NCBI RefSeq assembly: GCF_036226685.1
Contig: NZ_CP109009.1
Location: 5,669,501-5,733,500, forward strand
Direction: 5' to 3'
Length of the DNA: 64,000 bases
Origin: Streptomyces sp. NBC_00690
GTDB lineage: Bacteria; Actinomycetota; Actinomycetes; Streptomycetales; Streptomycetaceae
Shown: positions 37,149-45,736 of the stretch, in pieces
Position numbering within the stretch: the first letter of the stretch is position 1
Layout: the number at the start of each line of letters is the position of its first letter
Notes under the pieces: generated by a model
What the model saw: only the letters and a program-made list of their open reading frames with translations
Databases searched by the model: none
What the model was told of the DNA's origin: nothing
Position numbers and translations under genes: made by a program

Positions 37149-38135
37149 TCAGCGTGCGATACGGATGCGGACCTCGTCGTGTCCGGTCTTGGCCGATTGC
37201 CCGGCTCCACCGCGTGCGGGCTCCCCGGCGGCACCGGAGCGCCAACCCTCCCCGGACGTCCTGGCGTCCTCGGCGCGCCACACCTTGCCCCCGTAGGAGA
37301 CCTCGTCGATCCGCAGTCCGTCGGCGCGCGCCACCGCCCAGTGCGCCAGTTCCCAGCCGCGCTTGGACGCCTTGCTGCCACGGGTGCCGTCATTGGCCAC
37401 CAGCGCCGGTGGCAACGGAATCAGCACCTCGCCCGCGGGTGAGGTGCCCGAACGGCCCAGGGCTCCCGCGGACACCGCTTTCGGCGCCACGTCGGGACCG
37501 AACGCCCGCAACAACTCCGCCCGCACCTTCACCGCGTCGCCGGCCGTGGTGCCCTTCGTGGTGGCGCAGGTCAGTGCCGAGTCCGTCCGTCCGGTGAGCG
37601 CTGCGGCCAGCAGGGAGGCGTTCGGCTCGTGCTTGGCGTACGCCTGGGGGAAACCGCTGCGCTGGACGCGCTGTGCGGCCACCGTCAGCGGCAGTCGCGA
37701 GTAGCCCGGCACCTCGACCAGTCCGTCGTAGAACTTCCCCGCCGAGTAGACCGGGTCGAGGATCTGCTTCGGGGTGCCCCAACCCTTCGACGGCCGCTGC
37801 TGGAACAGGCCCAGCGAATCCCGGTCGCCGTGTTGGATGTTGCGCAGCGAGGACTCCTGGATGGCGGTGGCCAGGGCGATGGTGACCGCCCGCTCGGGCA
37901 GTCCCCTCCTGGTGCCGACCGCGGAGATCGTCGCCGCGTTCGCCGCCATCTCCGTACTCAACTCGTAACTCGGGCCAGCGCCGCTGGAAGAGGCCCGTAC
38001 GACACAGCGGGCGGCCCGGTCGCCTGCGATGAACTGCACGGCCACATAGCCGACCAGCAGCAGTAGGACGCAGAACGCAACCGCGGAACGGGGTACGCGG
38101 CTGGGTCGGGCGGCGGAGGAGGCGTGCTTGGACAC
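37149..38135 (-). CDS. Membrane-anchored lysozyme-like protein, 328 aa
   Basis: A single N-terminal membrane helix (about residues 17-37, AVAFCVLLLLVGYVAVQFIA) is followed by an external domain with a transglycosylase-like stretch: AIQESSLRNIQHGDRDSLGL then FQQRPSKGWGTPKQI. The Glu of QESS is the natural candidate for the catalytic acid. The C-terminus is polar and probably disordered. GTG at 38135 is used; the ribosome site is weak. It could remodel peptidoglycan, but activity is not proven by sequence. Confidence 0.78.
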   Translation of the reverse strand: MSKHASSAARPSRVPRSAVAFCVLLLLVGYVAVQFIAGDRAARCVVRASSSGAGPSYELSTEMAANAATISAVGTRRGLPERAVTIALATAIQESSLRNIQHGDRDSLGLFQQRPSKGWGTPKQILDPVYSAGKFYDGLVEVPGYSRLPLTVAAQRVQRSGFPQAYAKHEPNASLLAAALTGRTDSALTCATTKGTTAGDAVKVRAELLRAFGPDVAPKAVSAGALGRSGTSPAGEVLIPLPPALVANDGTRGSKASKRGWELAHWAVARADGLRIDEVSYGGKVWRAEDARTSGEGWRSGAAGEPARGGAGQSAKTGHDEVRIRIAR

Positions 38136-38594
38136 CCGCCCACCGTACTAGGCCCGGTCCGCGACGGAGCCGTCCGAACCGGCCCTGTCCCCAGGTGGTT
38201 CCGTTCGGGTCGCACTTCCGCGTGAGAGTGCTCGGCGGCGCCTGACGGCATCGGGTCCGTGGCGGATTTCCGTCCCCGGTTCGTGCGGTCGGTCCATGGC
38301 GTCAGGTCCGAGTTCGGCCGGGGTCGACGTCCCCCGGGCCGGCACACCACAGTCCCCGCACCGGACCGCACCGACCGCAGCGAACCACGGCCCCCGTCCA
38401 CCGGTGCGGCCCTGTGCGCCTTGTGTGCATAACGCGCTCTATGTGTACAAGAGGGATGGGTGCCTGGCCGATGACAAGATCACACATGGTGAAGGACGGT
38501 TACGGGAGTGGCTGACGTCCGGAGTTTCCCTCCTCGTCGCCTTCGTCGACCTACCCTTGCTCCAGCAATTGATGTTCGGCGGAGGGAGCAGGTC
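38136..38594. other. Divergent intergenic region before the LOG-family gene
   Basis: 459 bases with no credible gene. An in-frame GTG at 38508 could extend the LOG protein by 29 Arg/Pro-rich residues, but the GGAGGGAGCAGGTC site just before 38595 is far better. Contains promoters for both flanking genes; none assigned. Confidence 0.45.
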
Positions 38595-39344
38595 ATGGGC
38601 AACCCCGAAGGTTCGCGGGCGCTGGAGGAGCAGCGACAGGGGCCGGTGCTGCGTCGTAGAGACCAGGTGCAGCCAGGGACAACCGACCAGCGGCTGCTGG
38701 ACACCGAGGGTGACTCCGAGTGGGTGCACACCGATCCCTGGCGGGTCATGCGCATCCAGTCGGAGTTCGTCGAGGGCTTCGGCGCACTCGCCGAACTGCC
38801 CAGCGCGATCAGCGTCTTCGGCTCGGCCCGCACCAAGCCGGGCACCCCGGAGTACGAGGCGGGCATCCGCATCGGTACGGCGCTCGTCGACGCGGGCTTC
38901 GCGGTGATCACCGGCGGTGGTCCCGGTGCCATGGAGGCGGCCAACCGCGGTGCGCGGGAGGCCAACGGGATCTCGGTCGGTCTCGGCATCGAGTTGCCCT
39001 TCGAGCAGGGGCTCAACCAGCACGTCGACATCGGTGTGAACTTCCGCTACTTCTTCGTGCGCAAGACGATGTTCGTGAAGTACGCGTCCGGGTTCGTGGT
39101 CCTGCCGGGCGGATTGGGCACTCTGGACGAGCTCTTCGAGGCGCTGACGCTCGTCCAGACGGGCAAGGTCACCCGGTTCCCGATCGTCCTCTTCGGTACC
39201 GAGTACTGGAGCGGTCTCGTGGACTGGCTGCGGAACACCGTGGTCGGCGGGGGCAAGGCGTCCGAGAAGGACCTGTTGCTCTTCCACGTCACGGACGACG
39301 TGGAGGAAGCCGTGTCGCTGGTGACCAAGGAGACGGGGCTCTGA
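38595..39344 (+). CDS. LOG family (TIGR00730) Rossmann-fold protein, 249 aa
   Basis: Member of the lonely-guy / lysine-decarboxylase-like family; characterised relatives release cytokinin bases from their ribotides, and M. tuberculosis Rv1205 is the positional counterpart. The nucleotide-binding GGGPGAMEAANRGA (about residues 105-118) and PGGLGTLDELFE motifs are intact, and FRYFFVRKTMFVKYA supplies the conserved Arg-Lys. About 75 extra N-terminal residues precede the core. ATG at 38595 follows GGAGGGAGCAGGTC. True substrate in this organism unknown. Confidence 0.9.
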   Translation: MGNPEGSRALEEQRQGPVLRRRDQVQPGTTDQRLLDTEGDSEWVHTDPWRVMRIQSEFVEGFGALAELPSAISVFGSARTKPGTPEYEAGIRIGTALVDAGFAVITGGGPGAMEAANRGAREANGISVGLGIELPFEQGLNQHVDIGVNFRYFFVRKTMFVKYASGFVVLPGGLGTLDELFEALTLVQTGKVTRFPIVLFGTEYWSGLVDWLRNTVVGGGKASEKDLLLFHVTDDVEEAVSLVTKETGL

Positions 39345-39366
39345 GGCCCGCTTCCTGAACGCCGGT

Positions 39367-39411
39367 CCGGTCCATCGCCCTCCTCGGAGCAGTACGGGGC
39401 GATGGGACCGG
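39367..39411. terminator. Bidirectional hairpin between LOG gene and folP2
   Basis: CCGGTCCATCGCCC pairs with GGGCGATGGGACCGG, with one bulged G and a 16-base loop, between convergent genes. Confidence 0.6.
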
Positions 39412-39497
39412 GTGCCGGGCTCGCATGGCGCCGGACGCGTCTTTGAACGAGCCGTGGGAAGCGTGGGCACCTCCCGTGCGGGCGGCCCCCGACCGTG

Positions 39498-40358
39498 TCA
39501 GGCCAGCCCTCTGCGGGCCACCGCGGGCTCCCGGTGCCCCGCGATCGACGACACCATGTCCAGGACCTCGCGCGTCTGCGCCACCTCGTGCACCCGGTAG
39601 ACGCGTGCGCCCAGCCATGCGGAGACCGCCGTCGTCGCCAAGGTGCCCGTCAACCGCTCCTTCACCGGGCGGTCCAGGCTCTCGCCGACGAAGTCCTTGT
39701 TCGACAGCGAGACCAGCACCGGCCAGCCGGTCTCCACCATCTCGCCGAGCCTGCGGGTCGCTTCCAACGAGTGCCGGGTGTTCTTCCCGAAGTCGTGCCC
39801 GGGGTCGATCATGATCGACTCCCGCGGCACCCCCAACTCCACCGCCCGCTCGGCCAGTCCCAGCGTCACCCGCAGGATGTCCTCGACCACGTCCTCGTAC
39901 GCCACCCGGTGCGGCCGGGTGCGCGGCTCGGCACCGCCCGCGTGGGTGCACACCAGACCGGCGCCGTAGCGGGCCGCGACCTCGGCGAGTCGGGGATCCA
40001 CCCCGCCCCACGCGTCGTTCAGCACGTCAGCACCTGCTTCGCAGACCGCCTCACCCACTTCGTGGCGCCAGGTGTCGACACTGATCACCACGTCGGGGAA
40101 TCGCTTGCGCACCTCTGCCACGAAGCCGACCGTACGGCGGGCCTCTTCATCGGCCGTGACCTCTGCTCCGGGGCCCGCCTTCACCCCTCCGATGTCGATG
40201 ATGGCGGCACCCTCCGCCACCGCCTGTTCGACCCGGGCGAGCGCGGGCTCGTCCCGGAAGGTCGCACCCTGGTCGTAGAAGGAGTCGGGGGTACGGTTCA
40301 CGATGGCCATGATCACTGGCTCGTGCGGACCGAATTCACGCTGTCCCAGCCGCAGCAT
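39498..40358 (-). CDS. FolP2-type dihydropteroate synthase homologue, 286 aa
   Basis: TIM-barrel protein of the DHPS family. The NRTPDSFYDQG loop and KDFVGESLDRP loop are present, but loop 2, normally GGESTRPGA in active DHPS, reads DIGGVKAGPGAEV. This is the form in mycobacterial FolP2 (Rv1207), which lacks DHPS activity. The end RVHEVAQTREVLDM keeps the phosphate-binding RVH. Its neighbours (LOG before, DivIVA-like and Tag after) match the mycobacterial folP2 locus; the gpgS gene found there is missing. It is probably not the cell's folate enzyme. ATG at 40358. Confidence 0.88.
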   Translation of the reverse strand: MLRLGQREFGPHEPVIMAIVNRTPDSFYDQGATFRDEPALARVEQAVAEGAAIIDIGGVKAGPGAEVTADEEARRTVGFVAEVRKRFPDVVISVDTWRHEVGEAVCEAGADVLNDAWGGVDPRLAEVAARYGAGLVCTHAGGAEPRTRPHRVAYEDVVEDILRVTLGLAERAVELGVPRESIMIDPGHDFGKNTRHSLEATRRLGEMVETGWPVLVSLSNKDFVGESLDRPVKERLTGTLATTAVSAWLGARVYRVHEVAQTREVLDMVSSIAGHREPAVARRGLA

Positions 40359-40479
40359 CAGCTGTTTTCCTCCTCAGGTCGTCCGGCTGAGACCCTAACT
40401 GTCACACCGGCGTGGCACGATCAGAGCCGGGAACGGTTTCCGTCCGGGAAGCGCCCGAAGGTCGGGGAGAGGGTCGTCC

Positions 40480-40836
40480 GTGTTCTTGTTCTTGCTGATC
40501 ACGATGGTTGTGGTCGTCGGCGCGGTCACGCTTGCCGTGATCGGTGGCGGTGACAGCGCGGCCCTGCCCGACACGGCGCCCGAGCAACTTGTCGATCCGT
40601 TGCCCGACACCCGGCCGATCGGTCGGGCAGACGTCGAGGCGCTGCGGCTGCCGGTGAGTCTGCGCGGCTATCGCATGGCCGATGTCGACGACGTACTCGC
40701 CCGTCTCGGCGCCGAACTGGCCGAGCGGGACGCCCGCATCGCCGAGCTCGAATCCGCCCTGGCCGGTGCGCAGGCGACCGCCGTTGGCGGGCCCGACCTG
40801 TTCACGAAGCCCGGCGAGGGGGCCCACGGTGAGTGA
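40480..40836 (+). CDS. DivIVA-domain membrane protein, 118 aa
   Basis: One N-terminal membrane helix (MFLFLLITMVVVVGAVTLAV), a linker, then the short DivIVA-like motif LRGYRMADVDDVLARLGAEL continuing into a coiled coil. Such proteins can mark curved membrane or polar growth sites; here the length suggests a small accessory protein. The GTG at 40480 follows GGGGAGAGGGTCGTCC. It overlaps tag by 8 bases and corresponds in position to Rv1209. Confidence 0.85.
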   Translation: MFLFLLITMVVVVGAVTLAVIGGGDSAALPDTAPEQLVDPLPDTRPIGRADVEALRLPVSLRGYRMADVDDVLARLGAELAERDARIAELESALAGAQATAVGGPDLFTKPGEGAHGE

Positions 40837-41443
40837 CACCGGCCTTGCGGCAGGACCCGATGGGAAGCCGCGGTGTCCCTGGGGCCTGGCCACCGATGAC
40901 TACGTGGCGTACCACGACGACGAGTGGGGCCGTCCGGTGCACGGGGACGACGCACTTTTCGAGCGGCTCTGTCTGGAGGCGTTCCAATCAGGTCTCTCCT
41001 GGATCACGATTCTGCGGCGGCGTGAGGGCTTCCGTCGCGCCTTCGACGGCTTCGCGATCGCCTCGGTCGCCACCTACACGGAAGCCGACCGGGAACGACT
41101 GCTCGCCGATGTGGGAATCATCCGCAACCGCGCCAAGATCGAGGCGACCATGGCCAACGCACGGGTGCTCGCCGAGTGGGCCGAAGGCGATCTCGACGAC
41201 CTGATCTGGTCGTACGCACCGGACGGCGCGACCCGTCCCGTGCCCCGCACCATCGCCGACGTACCCGCGGTGACCGATGAGTCGACGGCGCTCGCCAAGG
41301 ACCTCAAAAAGAAGGGGATCCGGTTCATCGGCCCGACCACTGCCTACGCCCTGATGCAGGCGTGCGGACTGGTCGACGACCACCTCGAAGGCTGTGTCGC
41401 TCGTGGTGGCGGCACCCCAGGCGCGGGAGCGACACGCCGCTGA
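40829..41443 (+). CDS. tag: DNA-3-methyladenine glycosylase I, 204 aa
   Basis: Base-excision repair enzyme removing 3-methyladenine from DNA. The N-terminal RCPWG (Cys) and YHDDEWG (His), with the C-terminal HLEGC, give the zinc-binding set of Tag. FERLCLEAFQSGLSWITILR and FRRAFDGF are family signatures, and GPTTAYALMQACG is conserved. GTG at 40829 lies in the end of the upstream gene, indicating coupled translation. Confidence 0.94.
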   Translation: MSDTGLAAGPDGKPRCPWGLATDDYVAYHDDEWGRPVHGDDALFERLCLEAFQSGLSWITILRRREGFRRAFDGFAIASVATYTEADRERLLADVGIIRNRAKIEATMANARVLAEWAEGDLDDLIWSYAPDGATRPVPRTIADVPAVTDESTALAKDLKKKGIRFIGPTTAYALMQACGLVDDHLEGCVARGGGTPGAGATRR

Positions 41444-41489
41444 CGGCCGGTCCCGTCCCGCCCAGGTCACAGCCGTTCCCCCGAATGGC

Positions 41490-42290
41490 CTAACGTCCGA
41501 GGAACTTCGGCTGCTCCTTGGCGACGAACGCCCGTACGGCGATCAGATGGTCCTCGGAGACCCCTGCTCGCGACTGGAGCTCGTCCTCCTTGGCCAGCGT
41601 CTCGTCCAGCGAATGGTCCGCCGCGTAGGCAAGGGATTCCTTGATCGCCGCATAGGCCAGGGTCGGGCCGTCGGCCAGTGCCCTGGCCACGGCGGCAGCC
41701 TCGGCCGCCAAGGCGTCCGCAGGGACGATTTTGTTGGCAATGCCCAGGTCAAACGCTTCCTGGGCCGTGATGGAACGCGGGAAGAACAGCAGGTCGGCCG
41801 CCCTGCTCCGGCCGATCAGCCGCGGCAGCGTCCAGGAGATCCCGGAGTCTGCGGTGAGCGCGACATTGGCGAAGGCGGTGGTGAACTTCGCGGTATCGGC
41901 GACGACCCGGTAGTCCGCGGCGAGGGCGAGCCCGAACCCTGCTCCGGCCGCCACGCCATTGACCCCGGCGACGACGGGCTTCGGCATGGAGGCCAGCGCA
42001 CGGATGAGCGGGTTGTAGTGCTCGCGCACGGTGCTCATCACATCGTCGGAGCCGTCCTTCTTGGCCTGGGTCAGGTCGGCGATGTGCTCCTTGAGGTCCT
42101 GCCCCACGCAGAAGGCCCGCCCGTTCGCGGTGAGCAGGACCGCCCGTACGGAGGTGTCCGCTGCCGCCGCGAGTACCGCGTCCCGCAGGGCGACCTTCGA
42201 TCCGCCGTCCATGGCGTTCATCGCCTCGGGCCGATTGATTGTGATCGTCGCGAGTCCGTCGCTCACCTCGTACAGCACGGAGTCGGCCAT
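41490..42290 (-). CDS. Enoyl-CoA hydratase/isomerase family protein, 266 aa
   Basis: Crotonase-fold enzyme, probably hydrating or isomerising enoyl-CoA thioesters. The oxyanion-hole segments are NGRAFCVGQDLKEH and VNGVAAGAGFGLALAADYRV, and GISWTLPRLIGRSRAADLLF follows. The sequence resembles PaaG-like members. ATG at 42290 (MADSVLYEVSDGLATI) follows AAAGGGGACCTGAC. Convergent with tag. Confidence 0.92.
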   Translation of the reverse strand: MADSVLYEVSDGLATITINRPEAMNAMDGGSKVALRDAVLAAAADTSVRAVLLTANGRAFCVGQDLKEHIADLTQAKKDGSDDVMSTVREHYNPLIRALASMPKPVVAGVNGVAAGAGFGLALAADYRVVADTAKFTTAFANVALTADSGISWTLPRLIGRSRAADLLFFPRSITAQEAFDLGIANKIVPADALAAEAAAVARALADGPTLAYAAIKESLAYAADHSLDETLAKEDELQSRAGVSEDHLIAVRAFVAKEQPKFLGR

Positions 42291-42612
42291 GTCAGGTCCC
42301 CTTTGCGGCTCAGCGGGTGGGTGCATGGCACAGCATGGCGGAGATCTTGGGCTGCAAGCATGTGACCTGCGTCAAAGAACGAGCGGTCGAACGGAAGGCT
42401 CGATCGGGGAGGCGGCGGCAAAGTATCGCAGGACGATCGGCGAATTGGGTGGTTTTGCGAAAGCGCGTTGCCTAAGCGATGCCGACCGATGTTGGTCATC
42501 GGGTCCTGCGATGCGGGATAATGACCAGGAAGCAATGTGTTCGATGCCGGTGACTCGTGCCTACCCAGGGCCGTCGGCTGACGATGAGCTGGTTTCAGGA
42601 AGGGGAACGAGC
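42291..42612. promoter_or_regulatory. Divergent region with candidate promoter for the DUF3117 gene
   Basis: 322 bases, no gene. TTGGTC (42492-42497) and GATAAT (42517-42522), 19 bases apart, form a candidate housekeeping promoter about 85 bases before the ATG at 42613. The spacer is slightly long. Confidence 0.4.
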
Positions 42613-42780
42613 ATGGCGGCCATGAAGCCGCGGACGGGCGATGGCCCGCTCGAGGTGACCAAGGAGGGGCGGGGCATCGTCATGCGCGTTCCGCTCGAAG
42701 GCGGCGGTCGGCTTGTCGTCGAGCTGACTCCGGACGAGGCCGAAGCGCTGGGCGATGCCCTGAAGAAGGTCGTTGGCTAA
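42613..42780 (+). CDS. DUF3117 protein, 55 aa
   Basis: Tiny actinobacterial protein, MAAMKPRTGDGPLEVTKEGR then GIVMRVPLEGGGRLVVELTP. The family is almost invariant across actinobacteria and corresponds to Rv1211. ATG at 42613 follows AAGGGGAACGAGC. Probable cytoplasmic factor of unknown role; a strong terminator follows at once, so it is monocistronic. Confidence 0.93.
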   Translation: MAAMKPRTGDGPLEVTKEGRGIVMRVPLEGGGRLVVELTPDEAEALGDALKKVVG

Positions 42781-42801
42781 CCTCGAGCGCCCGATGTTCT
42801 C

Positions 42802-42836
42802 CTCGCCCCGGCATCCCTCGTGGATGCCGGGGCGAG
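42802..42836 (+). terminator. Terminator of the DUF3117 gene
   Basis: Perfect 15-bp stem CTCGCCCCGGCATCC / GGATGCCGGGGCGAG with loop CTCGT, 21 bases after the stop. Confidence 0.85.
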
Positions 42837-43071
42837 ACGCATTTCCCGTGAGTCGCCGCGACCCCCGGATGACCCTGGGCGGGCGAACCCCTTGTTCACC
42901 CGTGGTCGCCGCCCCGTACGAGGACCGGGGCCCGGGTGACGACGGGCAGCCCGGCCACCGGGTCGACCGGGTCAATCGGGTTGATACGGCTGGAAGGTGT
43001 CTGAAGAAATCCCGTCGGGCCCGGAGTTCCCCTCCGGCCCGCGGGCGGACGACGCCATGAGGCAGGACGCC

Positions 43072-43707
43072 TTAAGCCCGGCGCACCGCGCACAGCAGCC
43101 CGTCGCCGACGGGCAGCAGGGAGGTCAGCAGTTCCTGACTCTCGCGCACCGACCGCAGCAACTCCCGCAGTCGCAGCACCTCGGCGGGCTGCGCCGCCGA
43201 GTCGACGGTGCGTCCGCGTGCGAAGACACCCTCGAAGCACACGAGCCCGCCGGGTCTCAGGAGGCGGGACGATTCGGCGAGGTACTCCAGCGACTCCAGT
43301 CGATCCCCGTCGCAGAAGACGAGGTCGTAGCCGCCGTCGGCCAGGCGAGGCAGGACGTCGAGGGCCCGGCCGGGGATGAAGCGGGCCCGGTTCCCGGCGA
43401 AGCCGGCCTCGCGGAACGCCTCCCTGGCGAACTGCTGGCGCTCCGGCTCGGGGTCGACCGTGGTCAGCACCCCGTCCGACCGCATTCCCTGGAGCAGATA
43501 GATCCCGGACACGCCCGTCCCCGTACCGATTTCCGCCACCGCTTTCGCGTCCGCGGTCGCGGCCAGCAGTCGCAGCGCGGCGCCGGTGCCAGGCGACACC
43601 GAGGGGACTCCCGACTCCCGGGCCCGCTCACGGGCCCAGTGCAGTGCGTCGTCCTCGGCGACAAAGGCGTCGGCGAACGCCCAGCTCGTCTGCCGGTTTG
43701 CGGTAAT
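43072..43707 (-). CDS. Class I SAM-dependent O-methyltransferase (start uncertain, possible ATT), about 211 aa
   Basis: SAM-binding motif I is [19 protein letters not shown], then [16 protein letters not shown] and [20 protein letters not shown], as in the O-methyltransferase next to sigE in mycobacteria (Rv1220c). The protein family begins at about [15 protein letters not shown]. No ATG, GTG or TTG lies there in frame; an excellent AGGAG site is followed seven bases later by ATT (43707), so an ATT start is proposed. The alternative is TTG at 43836, giving 254 aa and covering the sigma-factor promoter. Substrate unknown. Confidence 0.83.
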   Translation of the reverse strand: MTANRQTSWAFADAFVAEDDALHWARERARESGVPSVSPGTGAALRLLAATADAKAVAEIGTGTGVSGIYLLQGMRSDGVLTTVDPEPERQQFAREAFREAGFAGNRARFIPGRALDVLPRLADGGYDLVFCDGDRLESLEYLAESSRLLRPGGLVCFEGVFARGRTVDSAAQPAEVLRLRELLRSVRESQELLTSLLPVGDGLLCAVRRA

Positions 43708-43762
43708 GGGCCTCTCCTGTCCCCGTAGTTGAACGCGACGTTGACTGTATCCGCTGGCTCTG

Positions 43763-43788
43763 GGAACCCGCAGATGGGACCAGGCGTT
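43763..43788 (+). promoter_or_regulatory. Candidate ECF sigma-dependent promoter of the sigma-factor operon
   Basis: GGAACC (43763-43768), a 16-base spacer and CGTT (43785-43788) match the usual ECF promoter form GGAAC-N16-CGTT. It lies about 90 bases before the sigma gene's ATG, consistent with autoregulation. Confidence 0.6.
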
Positions 43789-43880
43789 GTACGGGGCAGG
43801 GGGGCGCAATGGATCAGAGCGGTAAGCAGCACCCAAATTCGCGTAAAGATTCTTATCCGGAGCTAACGGGCGAGGTGGCT

Positions 43881-44648
43881 ATGGTAGGGGCTCCGCTGGA
43901 CACCACCAGAGCCGATAGGGGAGGTGCGGCTGCACCTGCGGATCGGAGAGGAGCGCTCAGACGCTTCCTCAGGTCACCGGGTGAGCCGAAATCCGTGACC
44001 AACTTTGCTGACCGCTCCGCCACTGCCGACTCCGCAACAACCGCGACCTTCGCATCGGATGCGGAATCCCAGGCGTGGACACCTCCCACTTGGGAGGAGA
44101 TCGTCAGCACGCACAGCGGTCGGGTGTATCGCCTCGCCTACCGCCTCACGGGCAATCAACACGATGCCGAAGACCTGACGCAGGAGGTCTTCGTCCGTGT
44201 CTTCCGGTCGTTGTCCACCTACACGCCGGGCACCTTCGAGGGCTGGCTCCACCGCATCACCACCAATCTCTTCCTGGACATGGTCCGTAGGAAGCAGCGC
44301 ATCCGCTTCGATGCCCTCGGGGACGATGCCGCTGAGCGGCTGCCCAGCCGGGAGCCCTCTCCCCAGCAGGTCTTCAACGACACCCACTTCGACGCGGATG
44401 TGCAGCAGGCGCTGGACACCCTTGCGCCCGAATTTCGAGCCGCAGTGGTGCTCTGTGACATCGAGGGGCTCTCCTACGAGGAGATCGCCGCGACGCTCGG
44501 GGTCAAGCTCGGCACCGTCCGCAGCCGTATCCACCGTGGCCGCTCGCATCTGCGCAAGGCACTGAAGCACCGTTCCCCCGAGGCCCGTGCCGAGCAGCGT
44601 CTTCTGGCGGGAGCGGTCGGACTCGCAGGGGAGGTAGGACCGGCGTGA
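43881..44648 (+). CDS. sigE: ECF RNA polymerase sigma factor (mycobacterial SigE type), 255 aa
   Basis: Directs RNA polymerase to envelope-stress genes. A polar N-terminal extension of about 65 residues precedes sigma region 2 ([40 protein letters not shown]) and region 4 ([40 protein letters not shown]). ATG at 43881 follows CGAGGTGGCT; an ATG at 43809 would add 24 residues. The next gene overlaps by four bases and encodes its zinc anti-sigma factor. It is the counterpart of M. tuberculosis SigE, not of the S. coelicolor gene called sigE. Confidence 0.93.
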   Translation: MVGAPLDTTRADRGGAAAPADRRGALRRFLRSPGEPKSVTNFADRSATADSATTATFASDAESQAWTPPTWEEIVSTHSGRVYRLAYRLTGNQHDAEDLTQEVFVRVFRSLSTYTPGTFEGWLHRITTNLFLDMVRRKQRIRFDALGDDAAERLPSREPSPQQVFNDTHFDADVQQALDTLAPEFRAAVVLCDIEGLSYEEIAATLGVKLGTVRSRIHRGRSHLRKALKHRSPEARAEQRLLAGAVGLAGEVGPA

Positions 44649-45628
44649 GTGGCACAGGCCCCACCCCAGCTGAGCAGCATCTGGGGGACCGGCTCGCCGC
44701 CCTGGTCGACGGCGAGCTCAAACATGACGCGAGGGACCGTGTCCTCGCACATCTGGCGACATGCCCCAAGTGCAAGGCGGAGGCCGACGCCCAGCGCCGA
44801 CTCAAGAGCGTCTTCGCACAGGCCGCGCCGCCACCCCTGTCCGAAGGGCTGCTGGCCCGGCTCCAAGGGCTGCCCGCAGGACCGGGAGGTGGTGACCTCG
44901 GCAGGGGCGGACCTTTCCAGGGGACCCTCGGAGGGCGGGACGGTGAACCGTCCTTCGGCGGAGTGACGTCATCCACGAGCCGTCTTCGAGACCGCCACGG
45001 GGAGACCTTCGGCTACGTTCCTGGCGGGCACGTCGGCGCCGGTGTCCTCCCCGGGGCTATCGCCCCCGGGCAGGAAGCAGTTTCACCGGACAGCGGTTTT
45101 CGCATCCACGATGTGGGGCGCGAAGCGGAGCGTTCCCCGTGGAAGGGGCGTCGCTTCGCCTTCGCCGCCGCCAGTGCGGTGTCCTTCGCCGCCATCGCCC
45201 TCGGCGGAGCCCTGCCCCTGGAGGCTTCGCTCCAGGCTGGCCCCCGGGGCAGCACCGGAAACAATGTGACGCCGATCAGGCCCGCCGCCACCGGGACGCC
45301 CGGGGTCAACACCGCCACCGCGGTCAATGTCCGGAGCAGCGACTACGAGCGCCGTCGCGGTCCCGTCCACACCCCGACCAGATCGGAGGAGAGGGCGATC
45401 GGTCTCTCCGTGTCGGGTCCTTTGACACCCGGTCCGCTGAATCGACCCCTCGCCAGCCCGGCGGTCGGGCCGCTCAGCTCGGTGGCGCCGCTCGGGGCCT
45501 TCACACCGACCCCCCTGATACGTCCGACGGGATCGGCCTTCCATCTCGCCACCGCGTCGGGGCTGACTCCCTGGGCGACCCCCGCCCCGTCCCACCTCAT
45601 GGCGCCGACGCACCCGTCCGCACGCTGA
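44645..45628 (+). CDS. RseA-type zinc anti-sigma factor, 327 aa
   Basis: Single-pass membrane protein that should hold the sigma factor inactive. The N-terminal ZAS domain has the HX3CX2C zinc motif HLATCPKC and an upstream His ([10 protein letters not shown]). One membrane helix is at about 167-187 ([20 protein letters not shown]). The external part is Pro/Thr/Ser-rich without a recognised sensor fold. GTG at 44645 overlaps the sigma gene stop (GTGA). Together with htrA and tatB this reproduces the mycobacterial sigE-rseA-htrA-tatB cluster. Confidence 0.9.
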   Translation: MSGTGPTPAEQHLGDRLAALVDGELKHDARDRVLAHLATCPKCKAEADAQRRLKSVFAQAAPPPLSEGLLARLQGLPAGPGGGDLGRGGPFQGTLGGRDGEPSFGGVTSSTSRLRDRHGETFGYVPGGHVGAGVLPGAIAPGQEAVSPDSGFRIHDVGREAERSPWKGRRFAFAAASAVSFAAIALGGALPLEASLQAGPRGSTGNNVTPIRPAATGTPGVNTATAVNVRSSDYERRRGPVHTPTRSEERAIGLSVSGPLTPGPLNRPLASPAVGPLSSVAPLGAFTPTPLIRPTGSAFHLATASGLTPWATPAPSHLMAPTHPSAR

Positions 45629-45736
45629 CACCACCACCGCCGACCAGACCCCTGCGCGGGCATTCTCAAACCTGGTTGAATCCTGGGACGGGTGCCCGCG
45701 GGGGTGCCGTGGCGGACAGCTGTATGCGGAGAGTGC

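Noticed and set aside
42781..43071. Short plus-strand ORFs after the DUF3117 gene
   Set aside because: They lack ribosome sites and family motifs, and the region begins with the DUF3117 terminator.
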